Positions 34,031 through 45,949 of a stretch of 64,000 bases of DNA are shown here, in pieces; position 1 is the first letter of the stretch; every line of letters starts with the position of its first letter. The stretch comes from Periplaneta americana (Eukaryota > Arthropoda > Insecta > Blattodea > Blattidae): assembly GCF_040183065.1 (NCBI RefSeq), contig NC_091132.1, positions 88,807,606 to 88,871,605 of the forward strand, in the 5' to 3' direction. The notes under the pieces were generated by a model that worked only from the letters and a program-made list of their open reading frames with translations, ran no database searches and was not told the DNA's origin. The position numbers and the translations under genes were made by a program.

Positions 34031-34441
34031 AAGAAATTTTTCCCACTATCATAATAGCTTTATAATAATAAATTAATATTATCCATAGCCAAATGGATCA
34101 GACTGTATATTCTTGGTACAGAATAGCTCCTTTACTGTGAATTCTCAGTTCACACCATCATATTGCTGGACTCAAAAGATGAATAATGTATTATAACTTG
34201 GCATTGTACATTTAAAACTTTCAGGAAATCAGTGAATCTAGAGTTAAACAATGTCATCTTGGAAATTGCTGACTAGTTCAAGTATACATTATAGATTTGA
34301 AATGAGTGAACAAGAAATATGTTAACGTAATTTCAGAGAAACTTAATACATATTGTGATTTACGACAAGACTTTTTACAGAATAGTACAAAATATGATAT
34401 TCTCCTCTCAACTACGCCTATACACAGTAAACATCCATACC

Positions 34442-34521
34442 TTAATCCTCATCCCATGAACTGCGTAGCCCACAAGGCCTGATAAATTCCTGATAGTTTG
34501 AATGAAACCATTTGTTTATAG
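34442..34521 (-). CDS. P4HA: P4HA last coding exon (prolyl 4-hydroxylase alpha)
   Basis: This encodes the C-terminus of a collagen prolyl 4-hydroxylase alpha subunit, an ER-lumen Fe(II)/2-oxoglutarate dioxygenase that hydroxylates Xaa-Pro-Gly repeats in collagen. The acceptor TTTCAG (minus) precedes it at 34522-34524. Its first two bases complete the codon left open by exon 42831-42996 (phase 1). It reads INKWFHSNYQEFIRPC, matching the conserved SNKWIHERGQEFRRPC-type end of the family, then 9 residues and TAA at 34442-34444. The terminal acidic WDED extension is short. No clear polyadenylation signal was picked out downstream. Confidence 0.9.
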
Positions 34522-35344
34522 CTGAAACATAAACGTAAAAGAAAGCAATTAAGTATAGTGAGATAAAAAATGATATGCTATTTTTATTCATAATATTACG
34601 GTATTAAAACTATACAAGGTAAAATAATTTTAATTTGTAATGTTTCTGTTACTTCAATTGTTTTCTAATAATCAACCAACAAAAATTAATTATTAATTTG
34701 TATTTATTCCATGAATATTTGCATGTTCATGTACTGTTGGAATCCATACCTTATGCAGTACATATCCCATTAACACCTGAGCTATCTTGGCAATAATGTC
34801 TCCAAAAGAGAAGTATTATATTTCCATAGACAGATTTACTATCTTTATGAATACATGCGTGTTAAAATCGTTTTGAGTAGTTTCTAATATTACATGTAAA
34901 TATAATGGACATGCAAAAATTTTCACTAAAAATATTTATACAATTTTTTTGTCTGATCCACGGCTTTCTACAAAAAAAGAATATATTTTTTTAACAAACT
35001 TCTCTAAAGAGGAATAAGTCTTATCCATATTTACCAGAACATTGTTAATTAATTTTGTACATAGGTAAGCCTACATATCACGAAAATCTATGCCAGCGAA
35101 ATTACAGACTTCGCATGTGCAGTGCCATAAACCTGAACCATGAGTATTTCTAATGATCAGATAGCTACTATTGCACTTTTTGCTCATTATTATTTGGGAG
35201 AATATATATTACTTTATCAATGACAGTGCTAAATTCCTAATCTAATTCTTTTCATTAAAATTATGATGAATTCTGAAAATACAGAGGGCCAAGAACGACC
35301 AACTGACTGCTGGTATCACATCTACATGCTTCAACAGACGTTAG

Positions 35345-35612
35345 TGATCATTCAACCAGTAGTATGAGGGTACTGCGTGGTTAGTATGATGATCCCCCCA
35401 GCTGTTATAGCGGATTTTCAAAACCGAGTGCTCACTACTTACTGTAGCCTCCCAAATTCATCATGATACTGGATGAGTATTGGTCCCATACACTGGCTGA
35501 AATTTCATGAGATAATTTCTTTCCCCTTGAGGACTCGAACCAGGGTGCATATTGTAACGTGGGTCCAGACATGATGCCTTAGACCATGATGCTATGGTAC
35601 GGGACAAAAATT
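35345..35612 (-). mobile_element. tRNA-derived SINE, inverted copy of the 21184 SINE
   Basis: Reverse complement matches the 21184-21454 copy along its length: the head near 35540-35612 with the A-box area, the GGTTCGAGTCC B box, the CATGAAATTTCAGCCAGTGTA segment (split here), and the GGGGGGATCATC end. Diverged; no TSD identified. It sits in the last P4HA intron. Confidence 0.75.
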
Positions 35613-35639
35613 CAAGTAACACAGACATAAAAATACATG

Positions 35640-36199
35640 GGTCATTCGAAAATTAGTGGCAACACTATAATCAAAATAAAAAAAAATTATTTATTAAAAA
35701 ATTGACATAATTATAGTTATTAAAAGTAACAATCTCTGGAAGAGTGTCACTTTGCTCTAAGCTTCTAATTGACTTCTCTACAGCTATTATAGTGACCTGT
35801 TTATAAAGTTTACCCCTCTCAGTGGTTCTTTCATCTTAGAGAATAGTTGTAATTACAGGAACTCATATTCGAAGAACACACAGGATGCTCTAGAATTTCT
35901 CAGTTCCATCTGTTAAATTAACAACTTGGGCAGCCACGTGACAATGAACATCATGAAGCACAATGGGATGAATATTCAAGAGAGTTGGGCGCTTCTGGTG
36001 CAGGACTGATCGTAAATGGTGTTCCAAAAATGACTGTAATATGCAGCATCCACGCACATTCCAATGGGAAGAGAATGAGTGATTAATACATCTTCATAAT
36101 CATAAACAATAAACGTAATTACTCTGCTATTATCTGCATTTTTGGTCTCAGGGCGTTGCAGATAACAGTCTTATTATTACAACCACTGCATATAGAGTA
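35640..36199 (-). pseudogene. mariner-like transposase fragment
   Basis: Minus-strand pieces in shifting frames: EDVLITHSLPIGMCVDAAYY (35990-36090), LHQKRPTLLNIHPIVLHDVH (35930-36010; HDVHCHVA stands where the family has HDNARPH), and KMKEPL near 35820. This is the second half of a DD34D-type mariner transposase, heavily mutated. The Harbinger element starts at its upstream side. Confidence 0.55.
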
Positions 36200-36202
36200 T
36201 AA

Positions 36203-36480
36203 GGCTGGGTTTACACATTGCGATTTTGCAAGACCGATTTTGTGGGACGACAACAACACATTAGTTTAAATGGAACGGTGTACACATTGCTGCAGAATCG
36301 GAGCTTGCGGGATGGGACTACAGCATGCTGCAGTTTTGCAGGATGCCGCACGGCGGGATGTAAGACTACAACTCATGGATTCAAATGGTGGTGTTTACAC
36401 AGTGCAGTTTTGCAGGATCCCGCACGGGGAGTTTTACAACTATAACTCAAGCATTCAGGTAGTGACGTTCACACAGTTCA
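36203..36480. repeat. Harbinger subterminal repeat array
   Basis: Short versions of the terminal repeat recur: TTTACACATTGCGATTTTGC at the end, GTACACATTGCTGCAG near 36283, TGCAGTTTTGCAGGATGCCG near 36331, TTTACACAGTGCAGTTTTGC near 36394 and TTCACACAGTTCAG near 36470. They look like degenerate transposase-binding sites. Confidence 0.6.
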
Positions 36481-36513
36481 GTTGTTATCTGTTTGTTTGT
36501 GGTCCTGTGCGTG

Positions 36514-39500
36514 ATGTTCGACACAGACAGATTTATTCAGTGTATTCAAGAACACCCATCATTATGGGAGAAAGGGTGTAAAGATTACATGGACAAAAAT
36601 GTAAGAGAGAAGAGCTGGATTATTGTGGGGGAAAATATGTTTCCATTATGGCAACAAATGACGGAAGCGGAGAAGCAGGAACAAGGTAAGGAAAATTACT
36701 TCAACATTAAAATAATATTTCCCAATCAAATGAATGTTTTAATTTGCACACAATATTAAGTCTCTAAATTCGGTATTAAGTTCTGCTATACAATTTGCAT
36801 TATGAGTGACATGAACATATATGTGGTCGATGTATATTTTACACATAATTTCTCTGGAAAGGTACTGCTCCAGGTCCCATAAAGTAATCGGCAAAAAAAT
36901 TTCGAACTTCCAATCCATTTGCACGAACGGCTAGTCCACAGTCATTCACTTCCACAAAGGGATGGGTTTCAGCATCTTCAAAGTTAACACCGTCCCTTTT
37001 GCGAACAAAATTGTGCAGTATGCAACATGCCTTTATTACGTCATCAACGAAATTAGGCTGGACAAGCAGAGGAGAGTGAAAAACCCGCCACTTATTAGCC
37101 ATAATTCCAAACGCACACTCTACTGTATGCATGCATCTCGACAGTCTGTAATTAAAAACCCTTCGGCGAGGAGTTAAGTTCGCGTGCTGGGTATGGCCGC
37201 AGAAGATTAGTATTCAGTTTGAAAGCTTCATCTCCCACAAAAACCAAAGGCTGGGGTTGTGTTTGTGTGCTCGGCAAACACCTAGGTAGGGAAAGTTTAG
37301 CGTACCGGAGTATAATTTCTTCCCTAACGAACTGTCTCGAAATACAGTCGAATCTCCTTCTTTGCCATAAGCTTCGACATCTATGGCAACGAAACGAAGA
37401 CTTGCATCTGCAACGGCCATTAATAAAACAGAATAAAATTTCTTATAGTTAAAGAAAAGAGACCCGGAGTTCTTGGGATTTACACATTTCACATGTTTAC
37501 CATCTACGGACCCAACACAGTTAGGAAAATTTGTTTTGGAATAGAAAGTTTCTGCTATTTCCAACACATTTCCTCTGTTGGTTCAGGCATTTCCATTTCC
37601 TTGAGGAAGGACCATATAACCTGGCAGGTTTCACGTACTATTTTCGCAATTGTACATTTTGCGACATAGAATGCATACTGCAATGCCGTGAAGTTCATTC
37701 CAGTTGCCAGATACCTAAAGAAAGAATTAATTAAAATTAATATATTTCTCTTACCTGTCTTTATTATCAAATATATCTTTAAACCATGACTAATATAATT
37801 TTTACAGTGAAAGAAATGAAGACTAAATGGCGACATGTAAGGGACAGCTTTATAAGGTTTATAAATCAAGGAAAGAGTGGAGATCCTGCGCCCAAGAAAA
37901 AAAAAAAATATATATATACGCTGATGCTCTAAACTTCTTGCTTCAGACTGTCGAAAAAAGAAGGTATATTATAAAATATATTTGTCTTGTTACTTATTGC
38001 AAACTTTTAATAATGACATTTCTGTTAAAAATTACTTCATTTTTTTTCTTTCGTCTTAAATCTATATTGACCCTATCAGGTATTTAGGAATTAAAAATGA
38101 AGTCACAGGCGTCTGGAAGAGGCTTAAAATTTATTAATTTAGCCTCTAATTTAGTAAAGTTGTGCATTAAAATACATTGAAAGTACGACAAAAGTTAATA
38201 CATAAACACAGCAATTAATATATCATCTAATTTTTTTCCACAGGCCTGTAACTGTTATTCACTGTTTTGTTAACTTCCAATAGCTGCACAATACATTATC
38301 GCATTTTTTTTATAAATTGTTCAATATTAACTGTGCCGCCTTTTTTAAGCGAGAATCGTTTTAAATGCAGAGGCATATCATTCGACTGAAAAAGGCGTGA
38401 CAAGCATATTTTAAAGAGACCACAGTTGATACGTCAATATTTGAAATTCTGGATTTGTATTTTCCCTCATAATCACTTGGGATACATAGGCTAACACTGA
38501 AAATTCCATTCTGAATTCTCTTTCAGTACAACTTCCTATTTATTTATATTGAAGAAAAACTTTATATATAATGTCAATTTAAGTATCATTGATAAGTAGA
38601 TGTTTAATTTTTTATAGAAATAAAAGGCAAAGTGTTGAAAATTTAGGGTGTATTTTAATTATGGAACTATAGAATCTTGGACTTAGACTAATACTGTGTT
38701 TTAAACCCGCCGTTGTGAACATTTTTTGCTCTCTTATTGTAAATATAAAAGATGGTATATCTTTATGGTTTTTATGATAATACTTCCATAATGTGTATTT
38801 GTATACTTGTTTAATTTTAAAGACAAAGACTACTAGAATTACTTCAGTTAAATGCAGGTCAACAGAAAATCCTGCTAACCAAATTTTCACAATTTGTTCT
38901 CTCACCTCCTCTTGTTTTCTGCATTCAGGAAACTTTCAATTTTATTGCTTACAACTCAACCCCGTCTATTGTTACTCCCTCTATGCGAACCCTTGTCCTT
39001 GGAACACCAATACAGCCAACATGAGTCAGTATACCAATACACTTTATTCTACAATTTCATTCATCATTATTTTCAGCACGTCAGGAAATATAACGCAAGA
39101 GGTAGGAAACGATATTGAGGACTCGCCACCACGAGAAGAAGGTGAAGGAAGTGGGATGGAAGATCATCACAAGAATAAATTTGAAGCCGGTCATTACAAA
39201 CCAGCAACATTGTTAAAAAAAATGACGAGGTGGAATGTGGGATGTTTCACTCCTTTCCAAACTGTATTGCTTGAGCAACTAACCAATCAGAAAAGTGCAG
39301 AGGAAGATCCCAATAGGGAATTTTTACTGTCTATATTGCTAAATTATAAGAAACTCTCAGAAGAAGAAAAACTGGACTTCTGGTTCCAGGTTCTGCAGTT
39401 CTTCTGGGATAACAACAAAGTCAAGACGACAGTTTCTCAGCCCAGTTCATCCATTCCCCTATTATACCCATATTATCACGTGCCTCAGCCTCTGTCATCT

Positions 39501-39725
39501 CAATATCGAATCTACAAAGAGACACCTACACCCCCCCCCCCGCCCCTCTTCCTGGACATTCTTATCTCCCTCCTTCTTCTTGCGGACATACACAGTCTGG
39601 CCAATAATACTCAGGGTTGTTTATTTCAATATATTGTATGTTTCTATTTCATTTCTGTTAATCATCATAATACCAAGTATTCTGGTTACCCAGGCTATAA
39701 GGAAGTAGTAGACCATGAGGATTAA
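36514..39725 (+). pseudogene. Harbinger MADF-BESS DNA-binding protein gene
   Basis: Three exons. Exon 1 (36514-36685, donor AAG/GTAAGG) starts MFDTDRFIQCIQEHPSLWEK and continues REKSWIIVGENMFPL, the first part of a MADF (Myb/SANT-like) domain. Exon 2 (37810-37963, acceptor TTTTACAG) completes it with VKEMKTKWRHVRDSFIRF; phases match. Exon 3 (from about 39079) holds a BESS motif, REFLLSILLNYKKLSEEEKL. Such proteins partner the Harbinger nuclease for DNA binding and nuclear import. An A-run in exon 2 (near 37895-37908) is out of frame, so the copy is probably inactive; the C-terminus past about 39530 is low-complexity. Confidence 0.8.
36839..37760 (-). pseudogene. HARBI1-like DDE nuclease
   Basis: The minus strand reads RYLATGMNFTALQYAFYVAK (N-terminal helix-turn-helix, near 37720), FPNCVGSVDGKHVKC (first Asp), KEGDSTVFRDS (second), LVFVGDEAFKLN in another frame (third, near 37225-37260) and CAFGIMANKWRVFHSP to the C-terminus (36839-37132). 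This is the DDE_4 fold of PIF/Harbinger transposases. Frameshifts near 37560, 37300 and 37160 break it. The gene converges on exon 1 of the MADF gene. Confidence 0.85.
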
Positions 39726-39854
39726 CATGAATTGTTTTTGTAGTATTTGAATTTGTAACAATAAATATTTTTGAAACTTACCTCAATGTAATTGTCAGCC
39801 TTTCCTCTTCACTTATCGGGGTCCTCCAATAAGTCTTCTGCTTGATTATGTAGG

Positions 39855-40200
39855 GGTGTATGATGCTCAAGAGTTCGTCGAAGGAAGTAGTAGACATTCG
39901 ATAATACTCAAAAAACTTATTTTCATACTGTCTTATTTCACTATAAAATTTCAAAAACCTTCCACTCTCACGATTGACATGAAAAGGATGAACCCAAAAT
40001 CTTCTTTCTACCGTTCTTTAAGCAAGCCGGCAGCTTCACACACAGATGCAACTTGCAGTTTCGACAACATGATAATGAATAGCTGTCAGACTACTTTGAG
40101 AGCACGGTTGGGGTCTCAAAATTACGACCTCCCACGCGCAGGGGTTGCATTTTCGCGGGAAATATGTGGACCGACGAAGGGCATCAACACAGAGCAGTTT
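39855..40200. repeat. Internal direct repeat, copy 1
   Basis: A segment starting GAGTTCGTCGAAG and running through CAGCTTCACACACAGA and AGCTGTCAGACTAC to GAAGGGCATC. Repeated at 41620-41955 at a rough guess of 75-80 percent identity by eye. Confidence 0.7.
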
Positions 40201-40232
40201 TGTCGCCCGTATTTTTGTGGATCTGCACTCTA

Positions 40233-40990
40233 CAGTGAATGAAGTATTCGAACACCGACAAACTTGTAAGAAATATTATAATATTGTAGATTAATTCACT
40301 TGTTTACATGAAACTTTTTTTCTGCACGTAAGTTACTGAAGTGTAGGAAATATATAGTATTGAAAAGAAAATTAAAAATATGTATATTTAAAAAGATATG
40401 TTTAAGTTTCCTAAGATGTGTAATTGTGTAAATTGAAAAAGTATTCGAACAGTTTAAACTCCAGTGACGATTAGACCTGTAACTCCTGCGCGTTTGATCA
40501 TGGGAACTTCTTATCACAATGGGGTTCAGTCTCCAGTGGCCAAAGAAAAAAATTGGAAAGCATGAAAATAACTTGCCGCTCAAGAAAAATGTCTAAAGCA
40601 AATGGAAAAGCAATTTTAAGAAAAAAAAATCCCGCTTAAGTGCACCGAAAATTGCCTGTGATCTTGAACTACAACTAAGTGTAAGTGACAGCACAGTTCG
40701 TAATTATTTGAAAAACAATGAATATCATAATAGTCAGAAGAAAATATTTGTTAATGAAATCATTAGGAAGAAAGATTAAAATTCGCGGAGAAAATTATAT
40801 ATATGGAAAACACCCCTAATCCGTTCTGGAACAAAGGTAAATTCACAGACGAAAGCAGATTCAGTATTTTTTCTTCAGGTGGAAGATGTGACCAAACACT
40901 GAACTCTACTCATGAGTAAAGCCTTAATGGTGTTACTTATGAAGTTCCAATCTGTCTTCGGCAAGTTGACGAAACAACAACATAGTTATA
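40233..40990 (+). pseudogene. Tc1/Bari-like transposase remnant, 3' truncated
   Basis: It begins TA/CAGTGAATGAAGTATTCGAA at 40231, a Tc1-type end. Broken frames give SAPKIACDLELQLSVSDSTVRNYL (in two pieces; 40640-40715), then a RKK segment and WNKGKFTDESRFSIFSSGG with the first catalytic Asp (40830-40885). The catalytic second half and the right end are absent. It lies inside the Harbinger element. Confidence 0.65.
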
Positions 40991-41111
40991 TTGAAATTTA
41001 TTCAGTTTATTTTGTAAATTTTTATTATATATGTTATACTACAGCCCAAGTAACTGAAATGGCTGACTATTGTGTTCATAATTATTATCTTTCATTGGTT
41101 TGGGATACTTT

Positions 41112-41379
41112 CCTGTCCACGCCTGTGGAGTAACGGTTAGCACGTCTAGCCGCGAAACCAGGTGGCCCGGGTTCGATTCTCGGTCGGGGCAAGTTACCTG
41201 GTTGAGGTTTTTTCCGGGGGTTTTCCCTCAACCCAATACGAGCAAATGCTGGGTAACTTACGGTGTTGGACCCCGGACTCATTTCACCGGCATTATCATC
41301 TTCATCTCATTCAGACGCTAAATAACCAAAGCTGTTGATAAAGCGTCGTAAAATAACTTAATAAAATAAATAAAAAAAA
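41112..41379 (+). mobile_element. tRNA-derived SINE, Pol III type, full length
   Basis: Flanked by GATACTTT (41104-41111, 41380-41387). A-box area GTGGAGTAACGGTTAGCAC and B box GGTTCGATTCT are followed by a body with GAGGTTTTTTCCGGGGGTTT and CAGACGCTAAATAACC, and an A-rich tail. I recall this body as typical of cockroach genomes. A second copy, split by other elements, is at 58384-59980. Confidence 0.9.
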
Positions 41380-41619
41380 GATACTTTTCTAAAAAAGCCA
41401 TAACTTTTGTCTTTTTAACTGAGCTTCCTAAACTATATTCTACAGTAGCCTTGCATAAATATTGAACAGCTATCTGTAACTCATCATCTTAAATTGGCAA
41501 ATATCACTTGTTCATCTGCAAACATTATAGAATTTAAAATCTGTGAACCTAATTAAAATGTGTTTCGAGATTGTTTTGCTGATAATAGGATGACGATATT
41601 CTGAAACATAGTGCTGTAA

Positions 41620-41955
41620 AGATGATGATCAAGAGTTCGTCGAAGAAATTGGATATTCGATAAAATTAAAAAAAAAAAAACTTCTTTTCATATTGTTTTA
41701 TCCAAGTAATTTTAAAATTTAACAAACCCTTCATTGACACAAAAAAGAATGAACCCAGGATCTTCTTTCTATTGATTCCTTTACGCAAACTAGCAGCTTC
41801 ACACACAGAGCTTGCAGTTTTGAATGACTAGCTGTCAGACTACAGTAACGGACCTTCGACTGGGCCTCAAATTTATGATCAACCAAACGAGGGATTGCGT
41901 TTTTGTGGGAAATGTGTAGACTGATGAAGGGCATCCCGTCAGGCAAGAGGTAATA
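41620..41955. repeat. Internal direct repeat, copy 2
   Basis: Diverged copy of 39855-40200, adjoining the right terminal repeat of the Harbinger element. The Tc1 remnant and SINE lie between the copies. Confidence 0.7.
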
Positions 41956-42695
41956 AAATGGGTCCTGCAAAATCGCAATGTGTAGACCCAGCCTAAGTGA
42001 GATTATTTCCTTATAACTTACAGTTAACACGATATTTCAAACATATCACAAGATGTCAATTCTATTTTTATATCAGCAATTAGCCTACTACTTGTAAATT
42101 TAAAACATTCTCATTTTTTTATGTATTTTAAATTCAAACAAATGATATTGTGTAATTACTATAGCTTAAATGTAAAACATTCTCATTTTTTAACATATTT
42201 AAAATTCAAACAAATTATATTACGTAATTAATGTAGTTAGTAATTTTAAATATTTTCATTACAGTCTTCACTGATGATGGGGATGCAATTCCCAAAACAT
42301 GTATGATAATTAAAGAAGCTCAACAAACACAAATGTTCATACAACTGTTGTATTGTTTATTAAATTTTATTGCATTTTATAACACATATCAGACACCACT
42401 CCATCTCATACTACCAGCTTACTACTAGCTGTGTTTCCACTAAATTTTCGAATGATCTGTGTAATAAAAAACATAAGGTCATGTGGATATTAATAGTTAA
42501 CAATGAAATTAGGTTTCAAGATATGAACTAATAAGAAAAAAGGTACTACAAAGTGAACTACAAGCGAAATACATATCAGATAGTATAAAGAGTAAAAATA
42601 TGAGAAAAATAGGTTTTATGTATGTATGTACTGTATTAGTGGAAATGGATATAGTGAACCAGAGGACAGACAAGAGTCTAATACAAACTTCTGGG

Positions 42696-42697
<2 letters not shown>

Positions 42698-42730
<33 letters not shown>

Positions 42731-42755
42731 GCACGCACGCACACACACACACACC
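42698..42755. repeat. Poly(A) run followed by (CGCA)/(CACA)n
   Basis: About 30 A residues, then GCACGCACGCACACACAC. It lies in the P4HA intron, 75 bp from the exon 42831-42996 donor. Confidence 0.9.
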
Positions 42756-42830
42756 CAGATATATATTATTTCTCGTTTCTTTAAAATCAATCTGTATACT
42801 ATTTTGGATTAGTTAATATCATTTACTTAC

Positions 42831-42996
42831 TCCATTTTGAGCCCACAACAACAGGGCAGGCAGCATGTAAAGTTCTAATATTTCCAGTACCATTGCGATG
42901 TAAATTGTACCACACAACGGCAGCACCCTTTTGTGGTCTTATAGTTAGATTTAAATATGGGAAAACAGTAGCTCCACCCTGTTTCACATCACTCAA
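42831..42996 (-). CDS. P4HA: P4HA penultimate exon: second half of the dioxygenase core
   Basis: A 166-bp exon (55 codons plus one base) with acceptor TTTTGTAG and donor GTAAGT. It starts LSDVKQGGATVFPYL, carries VVWYNLHRNGTG, and ends RTLHAACPVVVGSKW. The His in TLHAAC is the distal iron ligand, and the Lys ten residues later is the family's 2-oxoglutarate-binding Lys (His483 and Lys493 by human P4HA1 numbering, from memory). No lesion. A poly(A)-(CA)n tract lies about 75 bp downstream in the intron. Confidence 0.95.
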
Positions 42997-43691
42997 CTAC
43001 AAAAGATTAAAAGAAAAGTTATTACCCATTCTCACATTAAAGTCTTATAAATTAAAATGTATATACACACTCGGTCTTCTCTACATATTACAATGTCCTG
43101 CTGAATTTTCTAGCTATAAATTGTAGTATTTCTATTCCTTCCTTTCATCACTCTGAGGGAACAAAATTAATATTTAATGTATAAGGCAATGCATCTATGA
43201 TATTTCTAAAATCTACAATTTTCATGTGAACAACTTGAAATTTTTGACCACACCACCACATTATCATACTGATATTACAAGCCAAATTTTGTTAAGCTAT
43301 GTCAAATAGTTTTTGAGATATTAAATTTTTTTATTTAAGATTTTTTTTATTTTTAATATGTTATTAGAATGCTCCTCATACCAAACGGATTATCATATCT
43401 GATTTAAAATTTTATTTTGGACAGTGCAGCATTCCAGAATCTCATTTGATGCCAATCTCTGAACTACAGGCATTATTTTACATAATGCCGGAGGAGATAT
43501 TGTCGTCTTCATGGTGCTACCACAGTCTAATATGTACAGTCACGAAGCTTTAGTTTATAAGGGTACTAGAAACAATAGACTGTGCAGGTACTATTTCGCA
43601 TTGTCTGTAATCAGGCGATAGTAGTGATCCTAGTGGTTAGCAACTATCCATGGATGCATATTTACTACGTATTGAGCTTCGTGACTATATA

Positions 43692-44262
43692 CAGGGTGAT
43701 TCACGAGGAAAGGTAAAAAATTTAGGATACGATATCTTCGGCCATTTTGAGCGAAAAAGTTCATATGAACACAGGTCAGTTTTCAAATGATGGCGGAGCT
43801 AGATGCATTTTTTTGGTAAAATGTCTCACCCCAATGTGAATCAGACCTTATCATATGCTGCTGACGTAAGACGAGGCGTGAGACAAGGTCAAGGTCGCAA
43901 TGAATGATGTAACATTGGAATCTGCATTGTGAACGATGTAGATAAGAGGAAGAAACCGGGTGGTGGGGTATTATAAATGTCCAATCGCCTGTCCTTGTCT
44001 GATGTAATGACACAGAACCCGCAGATAACACAAATAGCCTACACTATCATCAATTCACAGCAGTCCAGTCGGCTATTTACAGTACAGTAGTTATACAGGT
44101 ACAGTTATCAGAAGTGTTAAGTTGTGTTTTTCAAGATGCCTTATAAACTTTCGACTACAGAATACGCTGATATTGTGTATGTTTATGGTTTGTGTGATGG
44201 AAGTTCCTTATATACCATTGCTGAATATGAACGACACTTTCCGAACAGAAGGGTACCACCTA
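43692..44262 (+). pseudogene. mariner-related element 5' part with a DUF4817-like ORF
   Basis: It starts TA/CAGGGTGATTCACGAGGAA, a common mariner-type terminus. An ORF from 44135 reads YKLSTTEYADIVYVYGLCDG then EYERHFPNRRVPP, the helix-turn-helix region I know as DUF4817 at the N-terminus of insect mariner-like transposases. The frame then joins unrelated sequence at about 44262, so the rest of the element is lost. Confidence 0.65.
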
Positions 44263-44283
44263 CCACCTAATGTTGTATTCTTT

Positions 44284-45230
44284 ATTCTCTACTCCATCAA
44301 AATATTCTTCAGACCTGTCTTCAGCCTCTTACAAATATAATTCAGATGATCTTTTTTATCAATTGATATGTCTAAATCATAAACTGCCAGGTTCTGAAGA
44401 CGATTATATGTTGTGGCATCACCATCAAACAAAAGTGACACATACCTAAATTTATGGAGATCCACAGAGCATTTCAAAAGTACTTTAGCTGCAGTTACCT
44501 CCATATAATTTGAAGAGTCAGTGAAATTGTACTTACATTCTTCACTTACACTGTGATTTTTTGCCACTCTTCATAGTATTTCTTTTTACCACCAAGAATT
44601 CTTCTTGTTTTGGTCATAGGCATTGCAGTATCTTGAAAGAATATGAAAATCAATAACAAGACCTGTCAACACATCAATGACAATATCCATACCATAGTGA
44701 GAAGTGTGGCCACGTTTTGTGCCATGTTCCATCATATGAGACAGAAATATTTGTTATCTCCTCACTGCTAAATCTGAATTCACTTCAATATGGTCTTGTC
44801 ATATTGCTGTGTGTGACAGTCTCAAGACTTCTGCTTTGATTTTCATATTTTCAAGAGACAAACATTTCACATGGGCACTGTAGATAGAAGAGCTCATTCC
44901 AGGTAAAAATATGAAAATTCCTTTCCACATACTACTGTGAACCATCATATATGAACTGCATTCACTAAAAGTTTGGTCCTATATGTCACTAAACAGAGGT
45001 AATTTTCTACTGCTGGAATACATTGATGGAGCAGAGGAAGAAGATGAAGACATTTGAGGAGCACTATTCACTTCTGTGACTGTAGGACTAACCTCTCCTA
45101 CAGAACTGTTGTTGATGTTGTTTTTATGCTGTACAACTCCAGTAATCTGAAGAAATATTGTGGGCAGATCCAATTTAAGATAATCTATAATTCGTGTTTG
45201 ACCTTTTTTTCTTAATTACATTTTTAGCAT
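44284..45230 (-). pseudogene. Mutator-like (PF20700-type) transposase remnant
   Basis: Minus-strand order: a serine-rich stretch (44979-45173), SYDGTWHKRGH-like text then GMDIVIDVLTGLVIDFHILS (44640-44720), ECKYNFTDSSNYMEVTAAKV (44480-44545) and FRYVSLLFDGDATTYNRLQN (44380-44440). DGTW-xRGH and the later GDGD-xTYN pair are the pattern I associate with the Mutator-like transposase domain of animals. Frames are broken at least three times. Confidence 0.6.
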
Positions 45231-45546
45231 AAACAGATTTTATTACAGCTAGATTTGCCAATTAATAAACTGCAAAGTAAGTATAGACTAATATTGTATT
45301 ATTAATATTTTCATATGGAATACTGGTACTCCATAATATTCGCATTGTCATTTTTTAATATAAACTTCTACCACACGATCGCGAAAAAACAAACACGTAA
45401 AATCACTGTGGTAACAAAGAGTAACTACTTCACTACATACCGCATTTTGTTAAACTATATAGTACAGGTATAGTTAATAACCATCTACTACTAATTGAAA
45501 CTTACCTGCAAAGGGTTAGAAAACAACAGAACCCAGAATTGATTTC

Positions 45547-45790
45547 TGACAAGTTGTCACTAGTTCAACTCAAGCGAGACTACTATCATAGCACCAGGCC
45601 TATACCACAAAGGTATGGTGTTGTACATTACAAGTAAATTCTCTAGTAAGTAGTAAAAATACTAGAGTTTCTGTTCCACAAAAGACTTTACCACTCCATA
45701 CTTACAAATTGCAAATGAAATTTCATGATTGTGTTCCATAAAAGTACTAGTATTTGCAGTGGCAGTTACTCTGTTAGAGCACTTGAGCAT
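45547..45790. repeat. Short element related to 54735-54900
   Basis: Contains AGGTATGGTGTTGTACATTA, a stretch starting TTTCTGTTCCAC and the repeated phrase GT(T)CCA(C/T)AAAAG. The reverse complement of 54735-54900 has the same parts, including the exact AGGTATGGTGTTGTACATTA. Probably a small non-autonomous family; ends not defined. Confidence 0.45.
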
Positions 45791-45839
45791 GTGAACTCCC
45801 AGTAAAAATGTAGTAGAATAGTATTCAACAAATAAATAA

Positions 45840-45919
45840 TTATATATATATATATATATATATATACGTTCTTTTTCTGTTGTTGTAATATATATATTAC
45901 AACAACAGAAAAAGAACGT
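45840..45919. repeat. (TA)n tract joined to a 54-bp perfect palindrome
   Basis: A TA run (45840-45866) leads into 45866-45919, whose two 27-base halves are exact reverse complements (outer part ACGTTCTTTTTCTGTTGTTG, centre ATATATATAT). No spacer. Confidence 0.92.
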
Positions 45920-45949
45920 CGTAGAATTATTTGCTTCCTAACGCTCTAA

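Larger units (their letters stand above)
36203..41993. mobile_element. PIF/Harbinger transposon, full length (5.8 kb)
   Basis: Terminal inverted repeats GGCTGGGTTTACACATTGCG and, from the right, GGCTGGGTCTACACATTGCG continue to GATTTTGCA. TAA flanks both ends (36200-36202, 41994-41996), the 3-bp TSD of the superfamily. Both hallmark genes are present: a MADF-BESS DNA-binding protein on the plus strand and a HARBI1-like nuclease on the minus strand. Later insertions (a Tc1 remnant and a SINE) and an internal duplication lengthen it. It fills most of the last P4HA intron. Confidence 0.88.

Noticed and set aside
42600-42812. Plus-strand ORF with a poly-lysine run
   Set aside because: Translation of a poly(A)-(CA)n tract in the P4HA intron.
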